From the NCBI RefSeq assembly GCF_900114465.1, contig NZ_FOTD01000011.1, positions 34,249-98,248 of the forward strand: a DNA stretch of 64,000 bases, given 5' to 3'. Positions 36,415-43,354 of this stretch are shown here, one piece after another. Each line of letters begins with the position of its first letter. Position 1 is the first letter of the stretch. Made by a program: the position numbers and the translations under genes. The notes below the pieces were generated by a model. The model made no database searches, was not told the origin of the DNA, and saw only the letters and a program-made list of their open reading frames with translations. This stretch comes from Trichococcus palustris. Lineage in GTDB: Bacteria > Bacillota > Bacilli > Lactobacillales > Aerococcaceae.

Positions 36415-37080
36415 ATGTCGACACCTGAATTAAGAGCACAAATCATGGAAGCCTTCCAAAACCGCTATGCAACTAAATCTTTTGATCCGGCGAAAAAGAT
36501 TTCTGAGGAGGATTGGGAAACGATCATTGAATCCGCGCGTTTATCGCCGAGTTCTTTCGGCTATGAACCTTGGAAATTCCTGTTGATCAACAACGAGGAA
36601 ATCAAAGAAGGATTGAAGGGAATCGCAAAGGGTGCCGTCAACAGCCTAAACGGTGCTAGCCATTTCGTCATCGCGTTGGCTAGGAAAAATGTGACCATCG
36701 AAAGTGATCATGTCAGACACATTGTTGAGGATGTGCTCGGAGTGGATTTTGCAATCGATTCACCGCGTAGCCAGTATTTCGACAACTTCCAGAAGAACAA
36801 TCAGCAATTGACGGACGAGCGCACCTTGTACGATTGGGCTTCCAAGCAGACCTATATCGCGATGGCCAACATGATGACCACCGCCGCTCTGTTGGGAATC
36901 GACAGTTGCCCGATTGAAGGCTTCAATAAAGCCAAAGTCGAAGCTTTCTTGGCGGAGAAAGGGCTGGTCGATCTGAATCAGTTCGGTGTTTCCTACATGC
37001 TCGGATTGGGTTATCGCAATGAACCAATCACGCCGAAAAAGAGACAGGATCTGTCCGAGATTCTCGAAGTAATCGACTGA
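36415..37080 (+). CDS. Nitroreductase family NAD(P)H-dependent oxidoreductase
   Basis: A 221-residue FMN enzyme (NfsB/YfkO-like). NRYATKSFDP binds FMN phosphate near residues 16-25, RLSPSSFGYEPWKF and the helix IDSCPIEGF complete the pattern. GTGAGGAG lies 9 bases before ATG 36415. It reduces nitro compounds or quinones. The 130-base region upstream shows no clear terminator. Confidence 0.92.
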   Translation: MSTPELRAQIMEAFQNRYATKSFDPAKKISEEDWETIIESARLSPSSFGYEPWKFLLINNEEIKEGLKGIAKGAVNSLNGASHFVIALARKNVTIESDHVRHIVEDVLGVDFAIDSPRSQYFDNFQKNNQQLTDERTLYDWASKQTYIAMANMMTTAALLGIDSCPIEGFNKAKVEAFLAEKGLVDLNQFGVSYMLGLGYRNEPITPKKRQDLSEILEVID

Positions 37081-37157
37081 AACATTGTTGAATTAGCGAG
37101 AGTTGAAATGACTGGCGTTTTTTTCAGAATAAATAAGCGAGCAAATAATAAAAAAAA

Positions 37158-37206
37158 CAGCAGAAAGACAATCCTATCAACAGAGGGTAATCTTCCTGCT
37201 TTTTTG
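37158..37206 (+). terminator. Probable terminator after nitroreductase
   Basis: AGCAGAAAGAC pairs imperfectly with the AATCTTCCTGCT region and is followed by TTTTTT. Confidence 0.6.
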
Positions 37207-37259
37207 TGGTATGAATCGAAATAAGAAACAAATGCAACAATGTTGACAATGCGTTATCC

Positions 37260-37288
37260 TTGACTTGAAGTCCATATCATTGTATAAA
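37260..37288 (+). promoter_or_regulatory. Strong promoter of small ORF
   Basis: TTGACT at 37260-37265, 17-base spacer, TATAAA at 37283-37288. The transcript would have a leader of about 85 bases with a hairpin at 37321-37342 (GGTG-ACTA/TAGT-CACC). Confidence 0.75.
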
Positions 37289-37377
37289 GTAAGTACATCT
37301 CATCAGCCAGTTTGCCTATTGGTGGTACTACGGCTAGTCACCCCTTTACATAAGTTTTTTTACAAGGAGGAAATGAT

Positions 37378-37542
37378 ATGAAAAATTATTTAAATACGAA
37401 CGATATGACTTTGCAGGAATGCGAACATTTAAAAGTTGAAATGGAACTGAAGAAAAACTACTATGGTGCTTTTGTGAGCAACGTATTATCAGATGAATTG
37501 ACTGAAAAAATGGAAAGCATGTACGGTTGTGAATCAAATTAA
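37378..37542 (+). CDS. Small protein, 54 residues, unknown
   Basis: ATG 37378 has AAGGAGG 7 bases upstream and a strong promoter, so it is very likely translated. The peptide begins MKNYLNTNDMTLQECEHLKV and contains NYYGAFVSNVLSDELTEKME, mainly helical and acidic, with two cysteines. No family recognised. The same frame continues open for 65 codons after its TAA stop. Confidence 0.7.
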   Translation: MKNYLNTNDMTLQECEHLKVEMELKKNYYGAFVSNVLSDELTEKMESMYGCESN

Positions 37543-37614
37543 CAACGATTAATTACTCGGAAGATTAGCTTAACGGCTATATACAATAAAATCTGGAAAG
37601 AAGATGCTGTAGTC

Positions 37615-37740
37615 ATGGTACAAAAGGAATCAACTGATCATCTTTTGCCGGGTGGGGCCACTGCTGCCAACCAATTAGACGGTGCTACTGTAGAGATAAA
37701 AGGATCATCTGTTGCTGATGAGATGCAAGAAGGAACTTAG
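37615..37740 (+). CDS. Possible small ORF, 41 codons, in frame after a stop
   Basis: Frame from ATG 37615 to TAG 37740, with only a weak ribosome binding site (GGAAAGAAG). The peptide is small, Thr/Ser/Gly rich (LLPGGATAANQLDGATVEIK). The whole 37543-37737 interval is open in the same frame as the 54-residue gene, so it may be the lost C-terminal half of one ~120-residue protein, or a readthrough product. Confidence 0.35.
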   Translation: MVQKESTDHLLPGGATAANQLDGATVEIKGSSVADEMQEGT

Positions 37741-37784
37741 TGATTTCTGTACTGGAGCAGTGCGTTAGTTGAATACTGAATTGA

Positions 37785-37826
37785 AACAGCCGGAGACGTC
37801 GATGACGTTTATCCGGCTGTTTTTTC
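37785..37826. terminator. Bidirectional terminator
   Basis: AACAGCCGGA-ACGTC pairs with GACGT-TCCGGCTGTT, with T6 on the plus side and A/T-rich sequence for the minus-strand RpiR gene. Confidence 0.85.
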
Positions 37827-37851
37827 ATTATTATAGAAGAATACGTAGGCC

Positions 37852-38736
37852 TTACACGCCGTTATCCTCCTGCATGATGTCGGAGCTGGTTTTCCTTTTG
37901 TCCGCTATTTTGCCTATGCGGATCAAATGGGACAGGTTCTTCTCATAATTTTCGGCAAATACGACCGCATACAAGACGTCCAGCAGGTAGATGATCGAAA
38001 GGTTGATCGTGAAGTTGCCGATCTTGGAATACAGTTTTTCGCGCGTCGTGATCGGCAGATAGCAGTCCACCACACGCGAAAGGTAATTGTCCCCGATGCT
38101 CGTGATCCCAATCGTCGGGATGCCTTCAGATTTCAATATATTTGCTATCTGCTTCATAGCATAGCTTTCGCCGGTGTAGGAAATCAAAATGGCGCAGGTG
38201 CCTTCGGGACAGGTGTAGGCTGTGTAGACGTCTTCCCCTTTGATGGTGGAGACGGCAGTGTGGTGCTTGATCCGGTTCATCTTCAGGGCAAAATCCTGCG
38301 GGATGAGCATATTGGCGTTGTTGGCAAAGATTTGGATATGCTTTGCCTTCAGCAGCATCTGTTTCGCCTGCTGCAGCGTATCGTGGTGGATGAGCGAGAG
38401 CGTATCCTCGATCGTCGATTGTCCGAGCGAGGCCATCTTATTGCTGATCGTCATGATGGAGTCGCTCGCCTCGAAAGGCAGGTTTGCATCGATGTTGACG
38501 AAGTTGCGGGTCAGATAGTCGTGCTCTTCCTGGTAGGCTTTTTTGCATTCGACCCATCCGTCAAAGCCCAATTTTTTGGCGATGCGGATCAGCGTGGATG
38601 GCTGCGTATACGTTTCAGCAGCGATTTCCTGCATCGTCTTTTGGTCCAACACTTCCGGATAGCGCAACAGGTAGTCCACGACCTCCTTTTCAGCCGGCGA
38701 AAACTTGATGGTTTCCATTTTTTCGCGTATTAACAT
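37852..38736 (-). CDS. MurR/RpiR family transcriptional regulator
   Basis: 294 residues. N-terminal HTH_6 domain (residues ~5-80: FSPAEKEVVDYLLRYPEVL, TQPSTLIRIAKKLGFDGW) and C-terminal SIS phosphosugar-binding domain (~125-260: ILISYTGESYAMKQIANIL). AGGAGGTG precedes the ATG at 38736 by 8 bases. It diverges from the GH4 gene, which it probably controls in response to a 6-phospho-sugar. Confidence 0.93.
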   Translation of the reverse strand: MLIREKMETIKFSPAEKEVVDYLLRYPEVLDQKTMQEIAAETYTQPSTLIRIAKKLGFDGWVECKKAYQEEHDYLTRNFVNIDANLPFEASDSIMTISNKMASLGQSTIEDTLSLIHHDTLQQAKQMLLKAKHIQIFANNANMLIPQDFALKMNRIKHHTAVSTIKGEDVYTAYTCPEGTCAILISYTGESYAMKQIANILKSEGIPTIGITSIGDNYLSRVVDCYLPITTREKLYSKIGNFTINLSIIYLLDVLYAVVFAENYEKNLSHLIRIGKIADKRKTSSDIMQEDNGV

Positions 38737-38832
38737 AGGTGGCGCACCTCCTTTTCTTAATATCCAGCGCTTCAGTCATGCCCTGAATCGCTTTTCTTCT
38801 ATTTACAAAAATTATAATTTAATGTAAATGGA

Positions 38833-38847
38833 ATGTAAACGATATTT
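38833..38847. promoter_or_regulatory. cre-like site in rpiR/GH4 promoter region
   Basis: ATGTAAACGATATTT fits WTGNAANCGNWNNCW at all but one fixed position. CcpA would repress the divergent genes when a preferred sugar is present. Confidence 0.5.
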
Positions 38848-38858
38848 TGCTCGAAAAA

Positions 38859-38903
38859 GGGCAAAAAGCGAAAAGTTTTTCAATTTTTGGGCGGATTTTG
38901 CCC
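38859..38903. promoter_or_regulatory. Nested dyads, candidate RpiR operator
   Basis: GGGCAAAA (38859-38866) and TTTTGCCC (38896-38903) flank an inner dyad GAAAAGTTTTTC. The symmetry is centred in the divergent promoter region. Confidence 0.5.
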
Positions 38904-38974
38904 GAATTTTGTAAAAAGGATTTGAAGTGTAGGGTAGTCTATTGCTATCGGAATTTACATGATGGATAATTACC

Positions 38975-38989
38975 TTGTAAACGAAACGA
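38975..38989. promoter_or_regulatory. Second cre-like site before GH4 gene
   Basis: TTGTAAACGAAACGA, one mismatch to the cre consensus, directly upstream of the GH4 ribosome binding site. Confidence 0.45.
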
Positions 38990-39003
38990 GGAGGAATATA
39001 TAA

Positions 39004-40380
39004 ATGACTAAAGGCGTTAAAATTGTAACAATCGGCGGAGGAAGCAGCTACACACCTGAATTAATGGAAGGTTTCATCAAACGTTATGATGAGCTGCCTA
39101 TCCGCGAAATCTGGTTAGTGGATATCGAAGCAGGGAAAGAAAAATTAGAAATCGTTGGCGCAATGGCACAACGTATGTGGGATGCATCCCCTTATGACGT
39201 GAAAATCCATTTGACATTAGATCGCAAAGAAGCCTTAAAAGATGCTGACTTCGTAACGACACAATTCCGTGTCGGGTTACTGAATGCCCGTGTCAAAGAT
39301 GAGCGTATCCCGTTCTACTACGGCATGTTGGGTCAAGAAACCAATGGTGCCGGCGGTATGTTCAAAGCATTCCGTACAATCCCTATCATTTTGGAAATCG
39401 TTGAAGACATGAAAAAATTATGTCCAGATGCTTGGTTGGTCAACTTCACCAACCCGAGCGGCATGGTAACAGAAGCGATCATCCGCTACGGTAAATGGGA
39501 CAGAGTAATGGGCTTATGTAACGTTCCTGTAATGGCGACAATGACTGAGCCGAAAGCATTGGGCGTTGAGAAGGACGACCTGATCTACAAATTTGCCGGC
39601 TTGAACCACTTCCACTGGCATAAAGTTGCGGATACAAAAGGCCATGACATCACTTATAAAGTGATCGATGCCATGTTCGACAAAGATGCAGGCTTACCAA
39701 AAAATATCTATGACATTCCATTCTACAGAGAACAATTGGAACAAATGGGCATGATCCCTTGCGGTTACCACCGTTACTACTACCGTGAAGAAGAAATGCT
39801 GAATCACGGTCTGGAAGAGTACAATACAGTAGGGACAAGAGCCCAACAAGTTAAAGAGACTGAAGCGGAATTGTTCGAATTGTACAAAGATCCGAACTTG
39901 GATCATAAACCGGAGCAATTACAAAAACGTGGGGGAGCTTACTACTCCGACGCTGCCTGCGAGACAATCGCTGCCATCTACGGCAACAAAAACACGCAAA
40001 TCGTCGTATCGACCAAAAATGATGGCGCCGTTCCGGACCTGCCAGCTGACTGCGTAGTTGAAGTCACAGCTTACGTTGGCGCACAAGGCGCAAGAAACGT
40101 TGCCTTCGGCGAATTGCCGACTGCTGAAAAAGGCTGGTTGCAAGTGATGAAAGCCATGGAATTGTTGACGATAGAAGCTGCTGTAACAGGCGACTACGGC
40201 ACAGCTTTACAAGCATTCACGATCAACCCGCTGATCCGTTCAGGCGAAACTGCGAAAAAAATCATGGACGAATTATTCATCGCGCACAAAAAACACTTGC
40301 CGCAATTCGCTGAAACAATCGCACGCTTGGAAGCTGAAGGCGTCACTGTTCAGGATGAAATCGCAAAAAATCTGGACTAA
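39004..40380 (+). CDS. Glycoside hydrolase family 4, 6-phospho-beta-glucosidase type
   Basis: 458 residues. The N-terminal NAD site is IVTIGGGSSYTPELMEG; NFTNPSGMVTEAI, GLCNVP (metal Cys) and GLNHFHW (metal His) are the GH4 landmarks. These enzymes cleave 6-phospho-glycosides by an oxidation-elimination route needing NAD and Mn2+. GAGGAGG lies before ATG 39004. The closest functional group by eye is LicH/CelF-like 6-phospho-beta-glucosidase, which suits a PTS-imported beta-glucoside and the RpiR neighbour. Confidence 0.92.
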   Translation: MTKGVKIVTIGGGSSYTPELMEGFIKRYDELPIREIWLVDIEAGKEKLEIVGAMAQRMWDASPYDVKIHLTLDRKEALKDADFVTTQFRVGLLNARVKDERIPFYYGMLGQETNGAGGMFKAFRTIPIILEIVEDMKKLCPDAWLVNFTNPSGMVTEAIIRYGKWDRVMGLCNVPVMATMTEPKALGVEKDDLIYKFAGLNHFHWHKVADTKGHDITYKVIDAMFDKDAGLPKNIYDIPFYREQLEQMGMIPCGYHRYYYREEEMLNHGLEEYNTVGTRAQQVKETEAELFELYKDPNLDHKPEQLQKRGGAYYSDAACETIAAIYGNKNTQIVVSTKNDGAVPDLPADCVVEVTAYVGAQGARNVAFGELPTAEKGWLQVMKAMELLTIEAAVTGDYGTALQAFTINPLIRSGETAKKIMDELFIAHKKHLPQFAETIARLEAEGVTVQDEIAKNLD

Positions 40381-40381
40381 T

Positions 40382-40416
40382 GAAGTAAGGCTTATGCCTA
40401 ATCCATTACTTTTTTC
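40382..40416 (+). terminator. Terminator of GH4 gene
   Basis: AAGTAA pairs with TTACTT, with an inner GGC/GCC stem, followed by TTTT. Confidence 0.65.
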
Positions 40417-40425
40417 AAAAAACAT

Positions 40426-40454
40426 TTGACATTTCCGTGAAAAATGAGTATATT
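40426..40454 (+). promoter_or_regulatory. Sigma-A promoter of DAHP synthase leader
   Basis: TTGACA at 40426-40431, 17-base spacer, TATATT at 40449-40454. Confidence 0.85.
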
Positions 40455-40477
40455 CTGAGAAAGAATAAAAAAAGTAA

Positions 40478-40741
40478 TGATAAGAGGTAGTAAGTTATCA
40501 AGCTGTTCAGAAAGGTGCCGGTTGATGAGAGGCACTCATGCAAGATAGCCGAATTCGTCTTTGAACTTCGCACTGAAATCAAGTAGGCTGCGACGGGTGA
40601 TAGCGTTCGTTATTCCGCTAGGGTATTATAATGTACCTGTCGAGGTAGATCTACGCGAGTGGTCTATGAACAAAGGTGGTAACACGAGTCTATAAGGCTT
40701 CGTCCTTTCCAATAACAATTGGAATGGGCGAAGCTTTTTTT
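40478..40741 (+). ncRNA. T-box leader, phenylalanine specifier
   Basis: T-box AAGGTGGTAACACG at 40673-40686 is followed by a long terminator stem (GCTTCGTCC...GGGCGAAGC, 40697-40734) and T7. Stem I carries AGTA at 40489-40492 and GAAC-TTC at 40563-40569; TTC is the specifier, so tRNA-Phe(GAA) is the expected ligand. It controls the first step of aromatic amino-acid synthesis. Confidence 0.9.
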
Positions 40742-40765
40742 GTTGAAGAAAATGGAGGGATTAAT

Positions 40766-41794
40766 ATGAGTTTCAAAGCATTGAGTGAAAAAATCGATTT
40801 CGAATTAGTCAAAGAATTATCCAAACTGACACCTGAGCAAGCAGCAATGAAGGCAGCCCGCGACCAAGAGTTGCACGACATCATCGAAGGCAAGGACGAT
40901 CGCATCCTGTTGATCATCGGACCTTGTTCAGCACATGATGAGGAAGCAGTAATGGAATATGTGCGTCGTTTGGCGAAGTTGCAAGAAAAAGTCAAAGACA
41001 AAGTATTCATGGTCCCTCGTATCTACACAAACAAACCGCGTACGACCGGCGACGGCTACAAAGGCTTGTTGCATAAACAAGATCCTACCGGCAAGAGCAA
41101 CTTGATCCAAGGAATCGCTGCTGTGCGCAGCTTGCACAACCGTGTCATCACGGAAACAGGCTTGACGACAGCGGACGAAATGCTGTACCCGGAAAATCTG
41201 GATTTTGTTGATGACCTTGTCAGCTACCATGCAATCGGCGCGCGCTCCGTTGAAGACCAACAGCACCGTTTCGTTGCCAGCGGAATCGATCACCCAGCCG
41301 GAATGAAAAACCCGACCAGCGGCAACCTGAAAGTGTTGTTCAATTCGGTCTACGCTGCCCAACAAAAACAAAAATTCATCCATAACGGCGTCGAAGTGCA
41401 GTCTAGCTCCAACCCGTTGGCCCACGTCGTATTGCGCGGCGGAACGAACGAGTACGGCGATAACATCCCGAACTACCACTACGAAGACCTTGTCAAAGTG
41501 GTGAAAGGATACGCAGATGGGGACTACAAAAACCCGTTCATCGTCATCGACACAAACCACGACAACTCCGGCAAAAAACACATGGAACAGATCCGCATCG
41601 TCAAAGAAACGATGTTCAACCGTTCTTGGAACCAAGACATCAAGAAATTGGCGCGCGGCTTCATGATCGAGAGCTACTTGGTAGGCGGCCGTCAAGAAGA
41701 CGACGGAACAGTCTTTGGACAATCCATCACCGACCCATGCCTAGGCTGGGAAGATACAGAAGAATTGGTTAATTTCATCGCAGAAAACGCATAA
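40766..41794 (+). CDS. 3-deoxy-7-phosphoheptulonate (DAHP) synthase, AroFGH type
   Basis: 342 residues, class I-alpha DAHP synthase joining phosphoenolpyruvate and erythrose 4-phosphate. LLIIGPCSAHDEEAVMEYV, MVPRIYTNKPRT and VIDTNHDNSGKKHMEQ are the family motifs with the metal and PEP ligands. ATG 40766 lies 7 bases after GGAGGGA; the longer frame from 40676 runs through the T-box. The N-terminal extension suggests feedback control, and the leader points to phenylalanine limitation as inducer. Confidence 0.95.
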   Translation: MSFKALSEKIDFELVKELSKLTPEQAAMKAARDQELHDIIEGKDDRILLIIGPCSAHDEEAVMEYVRRLAKLQEKVKDKVFMVPRIYTNKPRTTGDGYKGLLHKQDPTGKSNLIQGIAAVRSLHNRVITETGLTTADEMLYPENLDFVDDLVSYHAIGARSVEDQQHRFVASGIDHPAGMKNPTSGNLKVLFNSVYAAQQKQKFIHNGVEVQSSSNPLAHVVLRGGTNEYGDNIPNYHYEDLVKVVKGYADGDYKNPFIVIDTNHDNSGKKHMEQIRIVKETMFNRSWNQDIKKLARGFMIESYLVGGRQEDDGTVFGQSITDPCLGWEDTEELVNFIAENA

Positions 41795-41808
41795 GAGCAT
41801 AAATGTGG

Positions 41809-41833
41809 GGCCAGGAGAAATCCTGGCCTTTTT
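41809..41833 (+). terminator. Terminator of DAHP synthase gene
   Basis: GGCCAGGA-GAAA-TCCTGGCC followed by TTTTT. Confidence 0.93.
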
Positions 41834-41839
41834 GTGTTG

Positions 41840-42030
41840 TGGTGAGGATTGTTTCCTCTGGTAAAGGGGGGCACCCCCGGAGAAGAAAGCTGTGACCGTT
41901 AGCCACCTCCGACGAGGGAATGCTAGCTGGAGGTGGCTACATTGCGGGTGACTGTACTCCGGCGAAGCCACTGTGATCGGAGGTGATCATCTTTCTTGGA
42001 TGTTCTCCTCCGGCGAGAGGACTGCTCCCC
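41840..42030. repeat. Intergenic palindromic repeat array, copy R6 (divergent)
   Basis: Related but diverged units (GGTGAGGATTGTTTCCTCTGG, ACTCCGGCGAAGCC, CTCCTCCGGCGAGAGGACTGC). It also has a strong inner dyad TAGCCACCTCC...GGAGGTGGCTA (41900-41940). Its right end is fused to the remnant of a sugar symporter gene. Confidence 0.65.
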
Positions 42031-42193
42031 AGCCGTGCAAGCAAGCAGTGCGATCAGCGCAGTCAATGCGGTCTACATCTATGTACCATTGGCACTGACA
42101 GCGGTTTCGCTAATTTTCATCTACCTCTATAAATTGTACAGAGAATATGATAATATTATCAAAGAATTAGATGAACGAAAATTGGAACAATAA
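42031..42193 (+). pseudogene. 3' remnant of a GPH-family sugar symporter
   Basis: Only the last membrane segment and cytoplasmic tail remain: ASSAISAVNAVYIYVPLALT, then LYKLYREYDNIIKELDERK, which is the characteristic end of glycoside-pentoside-hexuronide symporters. The upstream ~400 codons are missing and the repeat array R6 abuts the fragment, so a deletion probably used the repeat. Confidence 0.75.
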
Positions 42194-42286
42194 TAGTGTT
42201 CAGGGTGAGGCGGATTACTCGCCGATCTCTGATTTTTTGTTTTGAAGAGCGGATGCATTCAATAAATGAGCGAAGGCGGTACTGGC

Positions 42287-43207
42287 ATGAAGAAAAACTA
42301 CTTAAGCATCGATATCGGCGGCACGAACATCAAATTGGCTCTGATCGACCATTCCGGAGAGATCCAGTCCAAAAAATAGGTGCGGACACCGCATGAATAC
42401 GGGGAGTTCATTGCTGTACTCGAACGGGAAATTGAGCTTGTTAAGGATGATATTCGCGGAATCGCCTTTTGTTGCCCGGGAAAAGTGAATACGGAAACAG
42501 GCACCATTTCCTTTGGCGGAGCGCTGCCTTTCCTGGATGGTGTTTCTTTCATCGACGAATTCTATCCTAAATTTCAGGTGCCCATTTCTGTCGTTAATGA
42601 CGGCAAAGCGGCTGCCTTGTCCGAATTATGGCTCGGCAACCTGAAGGGCATCGAGAACGGCCTGGCGCTTGTGCTCGGAACCGGCATCGGAGGCGGTTTG
42701 ATCCTTGACGGCAAGCTCTATCAGGGCAAGCATTTTCAAGCCGGGGAACTGAGCTTCATGATGAAGCAGTCAGACAAAGTCTCCTTTGATGATATGTACG
42801 GTAGGACAGGATCAGCGGTCGGGTTTGTCAAAAAGGTGAACCAGGAACTGGGGACGGAGGACCTGACGGACGGAGCTGCGGCATTTGAGGCGATCAATCA
42901 AAAGGATCCGATCGTCTACCCGATTTTCGAGGCATACGCCAGAGAAATCGCCTATATGATCTGCAACATCCAAGCCATCCTTGACCTCGAGAAGATCGTG
43001 ATTGGCGGCGGAATTAGTGCCCAAGCGATCGTGACGGAAGAAATCCGGACACAATACCGCGCCATCCGCGCAGGGCTTCCTTTCGTGGCGGACACATTGA
43101 CGGAAGTAGAAATCGATAGCTGCCGCTTCCTGAATGATGCGAACCTGTTGGGGGCGTTGTATCAGTTGTTGCTGAACGTGGATGAAGAGCTGGTCGTGAA
43201 TGGGTAA
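42287..43207 (+). pseudogene. ROK family sugar kinase interrupted by an in-frame TAG
   Basis: ATG 42287 opens LSIDIGGTNIKLALIDHSG, the ATP-phosphate motif, but codon 31 is TAG (42377-42379). The frame then continues open to 43207 without shift (FCCPGKV, VVNDGKAAALSEL, LVLGTGIGGGLILDG, IVIGGGISAQ), about 306 codons in total as expected for a BglK/NagK-like kinase. A single CAG-to-TAG change explains it. The usual zinc-binding ExGH segment is also altered (HFQAGELSFMM). The fragment after the stop starts with GTG but has no ribosome binding site. Confidence 0.85.
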
Positions 43208-43234
43208 GGAATGTTGTACATTAAAGTAACAATC

Positions 43235-43276
43235 AAAATAACCTCCACCGAGCAGCATCTCGGTGGAGGTTATTTT
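43235..43276. terminator. Bidirectional terminator
   Basis: AAAATAACCTCCACCGAG pairs with CTCGGTGGAGGTTATTTT. It serves the ROK gene from the left and the GH36 gene from the right. Confidence 0.9.
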
Positions 43277-43354
43277 CGTCTTTGGCATCGATTGATGTGG
43301 TTATTGTTTTTATTGTGCTTCTTGCTAAGGCGATGTCATTTTAGTTTTGAAAGC

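Noticed and set aside
42380..43207. Independent 275-codon kinase gene starting at GTG 42380
   Set aside because: It would lack the N-terminal phosphate-binding DIGGTN motif, which is present in frame just upstream, and there is no ribosome binding site.
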